From: Candidatus Aenigmarchaeota archaeon ex4484_52
GTDB taxonomy: Archaea > EX4484-52
Assembly: GCA_002254415.1 (NCBI GenBank)
Contig: NJDR01000025.1
Span: 1 to 7,985, forward strand
DNA length: 7,985 nucleotides
Reading direction: 5' to 3'
The notes beneath the pieces were generated by a model. That model was not told where the DNA came from. It did no database searches and worked only from the letters and a program-made list of their open reading frames with translations. This document shows positions 1-6,443 of this stretch, in pieces. The position numbers and the translations under genes were made by a program. The stretch's first letter is position 1; every line of letters begins with the position of its first letter.

Positions 1-84
1 AAAGCATAAATAAATTAAAAACCATCAGGGAATCTTATTTTGAAAAAAGATTTTAAAAATATGTTTTGTTTAAAAAATAGAGAT

Positions 85-107
85 AAATGTGTGTTATTTA
101 CACATTT
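85..107 (-). repeat. Short hairpin across the MGMT stop codon
   Basis: AAATGTGT (85-92) and ACACATTT (100-107) form an 8-bp inverted repeat with a 7-base loop. It straddles the MGMT stop codon (98-100). Downstream on the minus strand comes a run of six T (77-72), so it may mark the mRNA 3' end. The remaining bases 1-84 show no gene that can be supported. Confidence 0.3.
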
Positions 108-394
108 GAAACAACACAATTCAATATTTTTTCTCCTTCAAATTCAATACCCTCTTTTTTTAGCAGATATATTTTTCTTGTAGTTCCAGAAACATAGCCG
201 CCAGCAAAACCATTTGATCTAACAACCCTGTGGCATGGAATTTTTATTGGATTTGGATTTTTATTTAAAGCATTGCCAACTGCTCTTGCAAGGTTTGGAT
301 TTCCAAGTTTTATTGCAATTTTCTTATAAGTTGTTGTTTTGCCTTTTGGGATCTTCTTAACGATTTTTAGTACCTTTGATATAAAATCACCCAT
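98..394 (-). CDS. ogt: Methylated-DNA--protein-cysteine methyltransferase, catalytic domain only (MGMT/Ogt)
   Basis: Suicide repair protein that moves the alkyl group from O6-alkylguanine in DNA onto its own cysteine. The 98-aa product is only the helix-turn-helix/active-site domain. All key residues fall at the spacing of human MGMT (compared from memory): Tyr23 (Y114), arginine finger Arg37 (R128), Asn46 (N137), active-site Cys54 and His55 in PCHRVV (C145/H146), and Glu81 (E172). The presence of Cys rather than Trp in the active site argues for a true transferase and against an alkyltransferase-like ATL protein. The N-terminal RNase H-like domain of the usual 150-200 aa enzymes is absent. 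The sequence upstream of ATG 394 is a TATA box and the end of the HerA gene, so the missing domain is not simply a mis-called start. The transcript is probably leaderless, with a box at 416-423. Product confidence is high. Confidence 0.93.
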   Translation of the reverse strand: MGDFISKVLKIVKKIPKGKTTTYKKIAIKLGNPNLARAVGNALNKNPNPIKIPCHRVVRSNGFAGGYVSGTTRKIYLLKKEGIEFEGEKILNCVVSNV

Positions 395-415
395 AGATTA
401 AATACTGGTAAAAAA

Positions 416-423
416 CATATATC
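416..423 (-). promoter_or_regulatory. TATA box for the MGMT gene
   Basis: The minus strand reads GATATATG, centred about 25 bases upstream of ATG 394, the position expected for a leaderless archaeal transcript. A run of six T on the minus strand (415-410) lies between box and gene and may serve as the U-tract terminator of the HerA transcript ending at 437. Terminator and promoter would then be interleaved in a 42-base gap. Confidence 0.55.
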
Positions 424-436
424 TTTACTATATTAA

Positions 437-2446
437 TTATTCCTTCGTAGCATCAATTAAAACATCACAAATATTAATATAAGGATAATAAACCAAAGTA
501 ATTTCTGCATTTTTTTTTATCCCAATATTTGACAATATTTTTGGTGCCATTATTTTGATATCTAGAAATTCTATATTAAATTCAAATAAATTTTTATCAA
601 ATATCTGCTTTTGCAAATCAGGTATTGTCTGAATATTTAAACACATTTTATTTTTATTTTGCTTTATAATATTTTTTTTTGTCATACTTGCAATTGCTCT
701 GTTAAAATCATCAAATAATAATTTTGTTTTTTTGAATAATTCATCTTCTGAACAATCTTCTTCTATTAAAACACTAATGATTTTTTTTTCATCACTTGTA
801 ATTTTTAATTCAATATTTTTTATTTCATCATTATTGTTTTTAAACAGCAAATTTCCCTTTATTGCATCAAACAAAAATAATTTGTCTTTAATGCGTATTT
901 CATAGCATGGCACAAAAATGTATTTTATTGATTTGTCTTTATTTTTCAGGTATTTTTCATTTATTTTAAAATAGATTTTTTCATCTTTTTGTGTTTTTTT
1001 GGACTCAAGAAGGGTTTGCGTCTGGCCGCCGTGCTTTGTTTTTCTTGTACGGATATTTACAAACAAAGGAATTTCGCAGCCCAAAATCAATGCAACCCCT
1101 GATGCCAGATTTTTTATTTCTTCTTCTGCCTGCTTTGTAATTCCTTCTGCATAGCTAATTGCCTTTAAATCATTTGGATTTTTCACTCTTAAAATAATTT
1201 GCGTATTTGCCTGAGATAAAACATTTTTATCAACTCTTGCAGGCCTTTGGCTTATTATTGCAACGCCAAATCCAAATTTTCTTCCTTCAGAAACAATAGT
1301 TCTTATAATTTTAGAAGTGCACAATACTTCATTTTGAGGGCAGAAATTATGTGCTTCTTCAATTACTAAAAACAATGGAGGAATTTTATTGCTTTTTCTT
1401 GCAGAAAAAAGAGTATTTATTAATTTTGATACAGATATTTGTGCTGTTTGACTATTTATTCCTTTTAAATTAATAACACTTGCATTTCCTCTATTTACAA
1501 GAGCATTAAGAGAGGTTGGCTTTTTTGAAAACAAATTAGATGATTTTGCAAGTTCCAAAAGATTAATTAAATTGATTTTTGCAGTTGATTCTGTTGATTG
1601 AACATAATTAATAATATCTGTTAGAGTATAATTTTCTTTTACCTGCTTTAATTCACTTATTACTCCAAATAATAACGCGGTTTGAGTTGGCGTTGGTTTT
1701 GCAGGAAATATACCTATTATTTCATTTGCTTCTAAGCCGATATCTGAAAAACTTAATTTAGATGCTTCTTTATTTATATTTGTATCTGGGCTAAATTCTG
1801 ACACTCTGTATGATTTTGGCTCAATTTCATAATATTGTAAGTCGGTTTTTTTTGCGTTTGTGTTTTTAATTGCCAAAGATGAATATTCACCATGAGGGTC
1901 AATTATTACAACTGCAATATTTTTCTCTAATAATTCTTCTATTAAAACACCAACAGTATAACTTTTACCAGCACCAGTTTGTGCTAAAATAGCAATATGT
2001 TTTGTAATTGCATTATCAGGGTCAATATAGAATTTAACATCTGTTGTTGATTCAAGTTTGCCCAAGTATAATCCATTTTTTTTCAGGCAAAGTGTTTCTC
2101 TTATTTGCTCTTCGCTTGCCTGATAAATCAAACTTGACGGCTTTATCGGCATTCTTGGAATTTTAAGCAATCCATCTTCTCTCCTTCCTAAAATATTGCA
2201 ACTTGCAATAATTTTTTCATCCGGGTAAATATTAATTTCTGTAATCTGTGCTAAAATCCATTTATTATCCTTGGATTTTGCAACAACAAAATCCATTTTT
2301 TTAATATTTCTATATGCCCTGAATTTAAATAAATGCGTTGTTGTTTTGCCTTCTACTTCTCCGACAAGAATATTATCACCTTTAATTTTTTTGAAATTAA
2401 GCTTTTTTAACTGCTTTTTTTGCAAGACGCATTGCCTTTGCACCAC
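437..2446 (-). CDS. herA: HerA-family bipolar DNA translocase/helicase (DUF87 ATPase) with C-terminal extension
   Basis: Hexameric FtsK/HerA-class ATPase; family members translocate on DNA and normally work with nuclease NurA in DNA end resection. Domains: HerA-type N-terminal beta-barrel (about residues 24-90, beginning ILVGEVEGKTTT), Walker A QTGAGKS (156-162), a conserved IIDPHGEY strand (181-188), Walker B with paired acidic residues VIEEAH (361-366; E363, E364), sensor/arginine-finger region SEGRKFGFG (386-394), SQRPARVD (399-406) and SQANTQIILRV (411-421). Residues about 490-669 extend beyond the ATPase core and include a winged-helix-like stretch (about 555-610). No NurA gene is adjacent. 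The start is uncertain: GTG 2446 and GTG 2443 overlap eL40 by about 50 bases in another frame, TTG 2425 (weak AAAGG upstream) overlaps by 29, and no ATG is available before the barrel. It has no separate promoter, so it is probably co-transcribed with eL40. Confidence 0.93.
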   Translation of the reverse strand: MVQRQCVLQKKQLKKLNFKKIKGDNILVGEVEGKTTTHLFKFRAYRNIKKMDFVVAKSKDNKWILAQITEINIYPDEKIIASCNILGRREDGLLKIPRMPIKPSSLIYQASEEQIRETLCLKKNGLYLGKLESTTDVKFYIDPDNAITKHIAILAQTGAGKSYTVGVLIEELLEKNIAVVIIDPHGEYSSLAIKNTNAKKTDLQYYEIEPKSYRVSEFSPDTNINKEASKLSFSDIGLEANEIIGIFPAKPTPTQTALLFGVISELKQVKENYTLTDIINYVQSTESTAKINLINLLELAKSSNLFSKKPTSLNALVNRGNASVINLKGINSQTAQISVSKLINTLFSARKSNKIPPLFLVIEEAHNFCPQNEVLCTSKIIRTIVSEGRKFGFGVAIISQRPARVDKNVLSQANTQIILRVKNPNDLKAISYAEGITKQAEEEIKNLASGVALILGCEIPLFVNIRTRKTKHGGQTQTLLESKKTQKDEKIYFKINEKYLKNKDKSIKYIFVPCYEIRIKDKLFLFDAIKGNLLFKNNNDEIKNIELKITSDEKKIISVLIEEDCSEDELFKKTKLLFDDFNRAIASMTKKNIIKQNKNKMCLNIQTIPDLQKQIFDKNLFEFNIEFLDIKIMAPKILSNIGIKKNAEITLVYYPYINICDVLIDATKE

Positions 2447-2564
2447 ATTTTCTGCATTTTAAATTCAATTTTGTTTTTCCTTTTGTTTTTGCATTGCACT
2501 TCATACAAACAAATACATTTTTATACATTCTTGCCTCTGCATCAGCATCTCTTATTTTTACCAT
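2397..2564 (-). CDS. rpl40e: 50S ribosomal protein eL40 (L40e)
   Basis: A 55-aa zinc-ribbon protein of the large ribosomal subunit. Translating the minus strand from ATG 2564 gives MVKIRDADAEARMYKNVFVC, followed by MKCNAK and, near the C-terminus, KCRKCGAKAMR, ending in a lysine-rich tail at TAA 2399-2397. The four zinc ligands are C20-x2-C23 and C37-x2-C40. The EAEAR-like N-terminal segment followed by CMKCNA and CRKCG is the archaeal L40e signature, and the length is typical (about 48-55 aa). Archaeal L40e is the stand-alone form, not fused to ubiquitin. A TATA-like box lies about 24 bases upstream, so the mRNA is probably leaderless. The last about 50 bases overlap the start region of HerA in a different frame. 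Confidence 0.92.
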   Translation of the reverse strand: MVKIRDADAEARMYKNVFVCMKCNAKTKGKTKLNLKCRKCGAKAMRLAKKAVKKA

Positions 2565-2583
2565 AAATAAATATATTGCATAT

Positions 2584-2599
2584 TATTAAAAATTTAATA
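2584..2599 (-). promoter_or_regulatory. TATA-like box and AT-only inverted repeat before eL40
   Basis: The minus strand reads AATTTTTAATA centred about 24 bases before ATG 2564. The same bases form a 7-bp inverted repeat, TATTAAA-aa-TTTAATA (2584-2599). Palindromes of this composition arise easily by chance in such AT-rich DNA, so only the promoter position carries weight. Confidence 0.4.
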
Positions 2600-2625
2600 G
2601 AATATTTTAACTTTTTTATTGTATG

Positions 2626-2641
2626 TTTAAAAATTTATATA
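2626..2641 (+). promoter_or_regulatory. TATA region for the secreted protein gene
   Basis: TTTAAAAATTTATATA lies upstream of ATG 2654. The TTTAAAAA half (2626-2633) is centred about 25 bases from the ATG and fits a leaderless start. The better-looking TTTATATA half (2634-2641) would place the transcription start about 9 bases inside the gene, so the first half is preferred. Together with the eL40 box it makes the 89-base gap a divergent promoter region. Confidence 0.45.
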
Positions 2642-2653
2642 CAATAAAAAATA

Positions 2654-3550
2654 ATGAAAATTGTATTTAAAAAAGAAAATTATATTTTATTTATTGTTGT
2701 TTTTATTTTATTTTTATCCTGCTGTGTTGGCAATAAAAACACAACTTATTCTAAGGGAAACGGAGTTGAATTATCTGGTGTGTCTTTTCTTCCAAACAAA
2801 ATTTCATCTGGTGAAACAACAAAATTAATGTATGTCGTCCAAAATAACGGCGACTTTGATAGTGATGTTGAATTATATCTTCAAATGCTTGATGATAAAT
2901 GGACAGCAAAAAAAGATTTCAAAAAAATTGACAATTTAGAAAAAAAACAACAGGATGTTCCCGGTGGGAAAGAAGAGAGTTTTTTTGAATTAACAGCCCC
3001 TGAACTAAAAGAAAAAAATACGCATATTACTTATAATGCTGAAATTAAAATGTGTTATTTATATAAAACACAAACAATTTTTAAATATAATATTATTGAT
3101 TCTTTTGATAAACAAAAAGAAATAGAACAAGGAAAATACAAAAAATCATTGCCTTTTTTCCAAAATTCTGCATCTCCTTTGAGTGTCTCTCCATTATCAA
3201 AACAACCATTATTTATTACAAAAAACAATAATCCAATTACACTTGTGTTTGAAGTAAAAAATAATGAAGACGGCTTGGTCTCTAATATTAACAGATGCAC
3301 TCAAAACCCAGAAGCAAAGGATATTAATAATTTTGAATTTGAAATAGAAACAACTGATTCTGATTTTAGAATTAAATGTGATGATGAAGATAAAGTTAGA
3401 TTAGTTAATGGAAAAATAACATTTTATTGCACTCTTGATTATAATTACAAAGATGTAAAAGATAAAAATTCAGTAATTATTGAATTAACAAGCAAATATG
3501 CTTATTTTGAAACGCAACAAGCAAAAATAAGTGTTAGTAGTTTGGATTAA
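2654..3550 (+). CDS. Secreted, membrane-anchored (possible lipoprotein) Ig-like/CARDB-like protein
   Basis: Exported protein of unknown function, 298 aa. The N-terminus has a lysine-containing start (KKEN, 6-9), a hydrophobic core (about 10-22) and Cys23-Cys24 in LFLSCCVG. This resembles a lipobox but lacks the usual small residue just before the cysteine. The mature part has two beta-rich segments. Residues about 38-150 contain a CARDB/COG1361-like pattern (FLPNKISSGETTKLMYVVQN, then NGDFDS), and about 185-295 contain a second one (PITLVFEVKN). Four further cysteines are present: C134 in MCYLYKT, C215 in NRC, C242 in IKC, and C259 after VRLVNG. C242 and C259 could pair outside the cell. The order of these blocks resembles, from memory, a family of conserved hypothetical surface proteins in DPANN archaea. 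A role at the cell surface is inference; no enzyme motif is visible. Confidence 0.8.
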   Translation: MKIVFKKENYILFIVVFILFLSCCVGNKNTTYSKGNGVELSGVSFLPNKISSGETTKLMYVVQNNGDFDSDVELYLQMLDDKWTAKKDFKKIDNLEKKQQDVPGGKEESFFELTAPELKEKNTHITYNAEIKMCYLYKTQTIFKYNIIDSFDKQKEIEQGKYKKSLPFFQNSASPLSVSPLSKQPLFITKNNNPITLVFEVKNNEDGLVSNINRCTQNPEAKDINNFEFEIETTDSDFRIKCDDEDKVRLVNGKITFYCTLDYNYKDVKDKNSVIIELTSKYAYFETQQAKISVSSLD

Positions 3551-3560
3551 TAAAATTATA
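3551..3560 (+). promoter_or_regulatory. TATA-like box for the 89-aa protein gene
   Basis: TAAAATTATA begins immediately after the stop codon of the secreted-protein gene and is centred about 24-25 bases before ATG 3580, which suggests a separate leaderless transcript. Read-through from the upstream gene across the 29-base gap is also possible. Confidence 0.35.
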
Positions 3561-3579
3561 ATGATTAAAATATTTAAAT

Positions 3580-3849
3580 ATGGATTGGATAGAAAAATTG
3601 ACAAAAAAAGATAGAAATTCACTGAATCTTATTTTAGAGAATATTCATCAATATGACCAAATAATAAAAGGCAAAAATCAGGCAATAATACAAGTATGGC
3701 TTTGTTTCATAAATATCTACAATAAACAAATTGAATTAGAAAAAAAACTAAACCGGATTTTGAGCGAAAAACAAAACAAACAAAAAAAGAAGAATCAAAG
3801 CAATAAAAGACAAGAATCGAGTATTTTAAATGATTTAAAAAAATATTGA
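3580..3849 (+). CDS. Small hypothetical protein, helical/coiled-coil with basic C-terminus
   Basis: An 89-aa protein that I do not recognise. It lacks a signal peptide and a clear transmembrane helix; the most hydrophobic stretch is AIIQVWLCFINIY (35-47), amphipathic rather than membrane-like. Residues about 10-64 read as continuous helix with heptad-like spacing. A Lys/Gln/Asn-rich linker follows (64-79) and then a short terminal helix SSILNDLKKY (80-89). No zinc-finger cysteines or catalytic motifs are seen; Cys42 is the only cysteine. It lies 29 bases after the secreted-protein gene on the same strand and ends one base before a strong hairpin. It is probably a real gene because it has a well-placed TATA-like box, an ATG start and amino-acid use like its neighbours. 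Confidence 0.65.
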   Translation: MDWIEKLTKKDRNSLNLILENIHQYDQIIKGKNQAIIQVWLCFINIYNKQIELEKKLNRILSEKQNKQKKKNQSNKRQESSILNDLKKY

Positions 3850-3850
3850 A

Positions 3851-3889
3851 AATAATTTATTGATTGCTAATGCTAATTGATAAATTATT
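3851..3889. terminator. Hairpin between convergent genes, candidate bidirectional transcript end
   Basis: AATAATTTAT (3851-3860) pairs perfectly with ATAAATTATT (3880-3889). The stem continues inward through TGATTG/TAATTG with G-U pairs to give about 16 bp around a 7-base loop (3867-3873). It starts one base after the stop at 3849 and ends five bases before the FttA stop at 3895, so it fills the convergent gap. No long T tract follows on either side, so it is not a bacterial-style intrinsic terminator. It could instead protect or define both 3' ends. Confidence 0.5.
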
Positions 3890-3894
3890 CAAAT

Positions 3895-5769
3895 TCAAAT
3901 CAATCTAATAGAATCCAAATTTCTCGGAACGCAAGTATCTATTTTAAATTGTTTGTGCGTATAACTGGACAAATTAAGGCTTTTTCCGCGCTCTCCGTGA
4001 TTGAACATAATTTTATTTGGTGTTTGCCTTAAATTGCAAAGATAATTTGTTAATTCAGATCTATTTGCATGTCCTGAAATTCCTCTTATTGTTACTACCT
4101 GTATTTTAACAGGAGTATATTTTATTTCTCCTTTTGTTGTCTCAAGAGGTATTTCATTTGCACCGCTTTGTATTTTTGCACCCAAAGTAGATTCTGCCTG
4201 GTATCCAACAAATGCAAGAGTATGCCTTTCGTCTCCAATCATTTTTCTTAAATATTCCATTATTGGCCCTCCATTTACCATTCCAGAAGTTGCAATAATT
4301 ATTGATGATTTATCTTCATCAATTACTTCCTGTCTTTGGTTTTTTGTCTGGACATTCAAAAACATTGGGTTTTCAAAAGGATTTTCATTTCTAAATATTT
4401 TTTCCTGGATTTGCTTTGATAAAAATTCTGGATAAGTGATATGTATTTTTGTAACATCCCAGATCATTCCGTCAAGATAGACAGGAATATTTATTTTTGC
4501 ATCAGGCAGAATTTTTGATAAAATAAGCATTACTTCCTGTGCTCTTCCAACTCCAAAAGAAGGTATTAATAATTTCCCTCTTCTCTTTATTGTATTTAAA
4601 ATATTTTCAAGAAGCATATTTTCTGCATCTTGTTTTGTTGGAGTTATATCTTCTTGCCCTCCATAAGTGCTCTCCATTATCAGTCCTTCAATCCTGTTAA
4701 AATCAGTATATACTCTGTCAAAAAGCCATGAACTTGAATTTATATCTCCTGTATAAAGCAAATTATACAGGCCTTCTCCAATATGAATATGTGTTTGCGA
4801 TGAGCCCAAAATATGCCCTGCATTTTGAAAAACAATCCTCATATCGCCTGTAATATCACATACTTCATTATAGTCCAAAGTAATTGAATGCTTTATTTGC
4901 TCTTTTATACTTTTTATTGAATATAATTTTTGCTTTCCTTCTCTTTTATTAATATCAAATATATCTAATTGAAGTAAAGTCATAATGTCTCTTGTTGGCA
5001 GCGTGCAATAAACAGGGCCCTTATAGCCATATTCATATAAATATGGCACAAAACCGCTGTGGTCAATATGGGCATGAGATACAATAATTGCATCGAGTTC
5101 ATCAATATTAAATTCAGGAGCATCAATATATGGATTTATATTTTCTGTTGCCTGTCCAACACCGCAATCAAGAAGCACACGCGACTCCTTTGTCTGCAAA
5201 AGCAAACAAGATCTGCCAACTTCACGAGAGCCACCAAGAAAAGACAGGCGAACCCATTCTTTTTTTGGACCCTTGTTTAATTGTATTTTTTCTCCAATTT
5301 CATTTAGAAATTTAAATCTGTAATCTCTATCATTATGGACAATATCTCTTGCTTTATTTACAATAGGAGATGCCTCTTTTATAATTCTCTGTACAACAGG
5401 CATCCAGAATATTTCTTTTTTTATTTTAGCAAAAATATCTCCGTTTTTTCCAATCACAATACCTGGTTTTTGGCATCGTATAATCACTGTTCCAAAAATC
5501 TTCTCAAAAAGAATATCTTCCACACCTGCTTTCTGTGGAATTATTTCTTTTAATTTCTTTTGTGCATCTTTTTCATTAAGCATTATTGCTTCATCCGGCT
5601 TAATAATTATTCTTTTGTGAACTCTAGAAACTATTTCTTTTACCTCTTTTTGCCCGTTTAAAAAAAAATCTTTACTTTTGGTGTAAATTACAATATCGGC
5701 TCCTTCAAAACAGCACTTTGTAATCATTGCTGTTTTTGGCAATATTTCAAAAAATTCATTTTTGTCCAT
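3895..5769 (-). CDS. fttA: Transcription termination factor/ribonuclease FttA (aCPSF1), KH + metallo-beta-lactamase + beta-CASP
   Basis: Archaeal homologue of eukaryotic CPSF73: it cleaves nascent RNA at U-rich sites and terminates RNA polymerase. The 624-aa product from ATG 5769 is near the usual length (about 635). The N-terminal about 150 residues carry the KH-domain region, with GKNG at 107-110. The metallo-beta-lactamase core starts at LGGSREVG (178-185) and has HAHIDH (232-237), H319 in NAGHILG and D342 in YTGDI. Beta-CASP motifs follow: E366 in ESTYGG, PSFGVGRAQE (403-412), ATSGMVNGG (493-501), GYQAESTLG (522-530), H567 in ISGHANR and H591 in NHGERG. All metal ligands are present, so the nuclease should be active. 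The conserved C-terminal tail PRNLDSIRL, associated with dimerisation, is intact. TTG 5784 is an in-frame alternative start, but a TATA box about 23 bases before ATG 5769 favours the latter. Confidence 0.97.
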   Translation of the reverse strand: MDKNEFFEILPKTAMITKCCFEGADIVIYTKSKDFFLNGQKEVKEIVSRVHKRIIIKPDEAIMLNEKDAQKKLKEIIPQKAGVEDILFEKIFGTVIIRCQKPGIVIGKNGDIFAKIKKEIFWMPVVQRIIKEASPIVNKARDIVHNDRDYRFKFLNEIGEKIQLNKGPKKEWVRLSFLGGSREVGRSCLLLQTKESRVLLDCGVGQATENINPYIDAPEFNIDELDAIIVSHAHIDHSGFVPYLYEYGYKGPVYCTLPTRDIMTLLQLDIFDINKREGKQKLYSIKSIKEQIKHSITLDYNEVCDITGDMRIVFQNAGHILGSSQTHIHIGEGLYNLLYTGDINSSSWLFDRVYTDFNRIEGLIMESTYGGQEDITPTKQDAENMLLENILNTIKRRGKLLIPSFGVGRAQEVMLILSKILPDAKINIPVYLDGMIWDVTKIHITYPEFLSKQIQEKIFRNENPFENPMFLNVQTKNQRQEVIDEDKSSIIIATSGMVNGGPIMEYLRKMIGDERHTLAFVGYQAESTLGAKIQSGANEIPLETTKGEIKYTPVKIQVVTIRGISGHANRSELTNYLCNLRQTPNKIMFNHGERGKSLNLSSYTHKQFKIDTCVPRNLDSIRLI

Positions 5770-5787
5770 ATTTATCAGTAACAAGCA

Positions 5788-5796
5788 TTAAAATAT
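5788..5796 (-). promoter_or_regulatory. TATA box for FttA
   Basis: The minus strand reads ATATTTTAA, centred about 23 bases before ATG 5769. The alternative TTG at 5784 would lie upstream of the expected transcription start, so this box decides the start codon. Confidence 0.5.
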
Positions 5797-5895
5797 CTTT
5801 ATCAGAATTTCAATTAATTTAAAAACTAATTTAATTTTATTTATTAAAACTTCTAAATGTTATTTATTATTTTGTTTGTAGTTTTATAAAGGTTG

Positions 5896-6381
5896 TTATT
5901 TACTTGCTTTCATATTTTCAAACACACTCAAAAACAATTTTTCTTTTTTTATAAATTTTCCGTTCAATATATCTTCTTTTGGGAACATTTCTTTTTTTGC
6001 ATTTAAATCCAATCCTGCATCTATTGCACCTTTGACGCAACCAAATAAACGACCGCCTTTTTGTGCCTTTTTCAAACCAATATCAACAACTGCTTTTTTT
6101 ATGTTTTTTTCCAGACATAATTTAGCACAAACGAAGCCTGTTAAATATGCACAGGGTATATTTTTATGAGCACCAATCCACTTATATTTAGAGAGCATAT
6201 CTGAAGAAAATGAACAAATTGTTTTATCTTTATAATCTTTATATTCAATTAATTGCGCTATTATTTTTGTATTTGTAATTCTTATGCAAAATCTCGGAAT
6301 CTGACTCAATAACAGTAAATATCTTTTTTTATAATTTGTTTGACCTTGTCTATGCCTCTTGAATTTTTTTTTGCTTGTCAT
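5896..6381 (-). CDS. rpl18: 50S ribosomal protein uL18
   Basis: Large-subunit protein that binds 5S rRNA at the central protuberance. The 161 aa match the archaeal/eukaryotic form: basic start RHRQGQTNYKKR (9-20), the strand PRFCIRITNTKIIAQLIEY (29-47), AYLTG (78-82), VVDIGL (98-103), KGAIDAGLDL (117-126) and the MFP motif (132-134). ATG 6381 is preferred over in-frame TTG 6405, because the TTG would add eight hydrophobic residues foreign to the family and would lie upstream of the likely transcription start. In most archaea the gene sits in the spc cluster between L19e and S5; here it stands alone upstream of FttA, separated by 126 bases. The lysine-rich C-terminus is ordinary for the family. 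Confidence 0.95.
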   Translation of the reverse strand: MTSKKKFKRHRQGQTNYKKRYLLLLSQIPRFCIRITNTKIIAQLIEYKDYKDKTICSFSSDMLSKYKWIGAHKNIPCAYLTGFVCAKLCLEKNIKKAVVDIGLKKAQKGGRLFGCVKGAIDAGLDLNAKKEMFPKEDILNGKFIKKEKLFLSVFENMKASK

Positions 6382-6405
6382 AATAAAACTAAAATAAATA
6401 AACAA

Positions 6406-6425
6406 TTTTAAAAATATATATAAAA
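6406..6425. promoter_or_regulatory. Extended TATA region upstream of uL18, possibly bidirectional
   Basis: The stretch contains a self-complementary TATATATA (6415-6422) and TTTTAAAAA (6406-6414). For uL18 on the minus strand it sits about 25-37 bases before ATG 6381 and predicts a leader of roughly 0-12 bases. Because the core is symmetrical it could also fire on the plus strand, starting near 6444, just before the tandem hairpins. Confidence 0.45.
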
Positions 6426-6443
6426 AAAATAATTTTCATAGCA

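Noticed and set aside
1..7. ATG on the minus strand at the left edge (ATGCTTT), possibly the start of another gene.
   Set aside because: Only seven bases are visible and no TATA-like box is found about 25 bases upstream.
2271..2462. Plus-strand open frame of 63 codons opposite the HerA start and eL40 end.
   Set aside because: It is the antisense shadow of two recognisable genes, with a low-complexity hydrophobic translation.
5059..5553. Three plus-strand open frames of 61-73 codons inside FttA.
   Set aside because: All are antisense to a fully conserved FttA coding region; none has a recognisable domain or promoter.
5785..5895. Repeated TTAATTT/AATTTAA words between uL18 and FttA.
   Set aside because: They are AT-only words expected by chance at this composition, and no stable stem forms apart from the FttA TATA box already listed.
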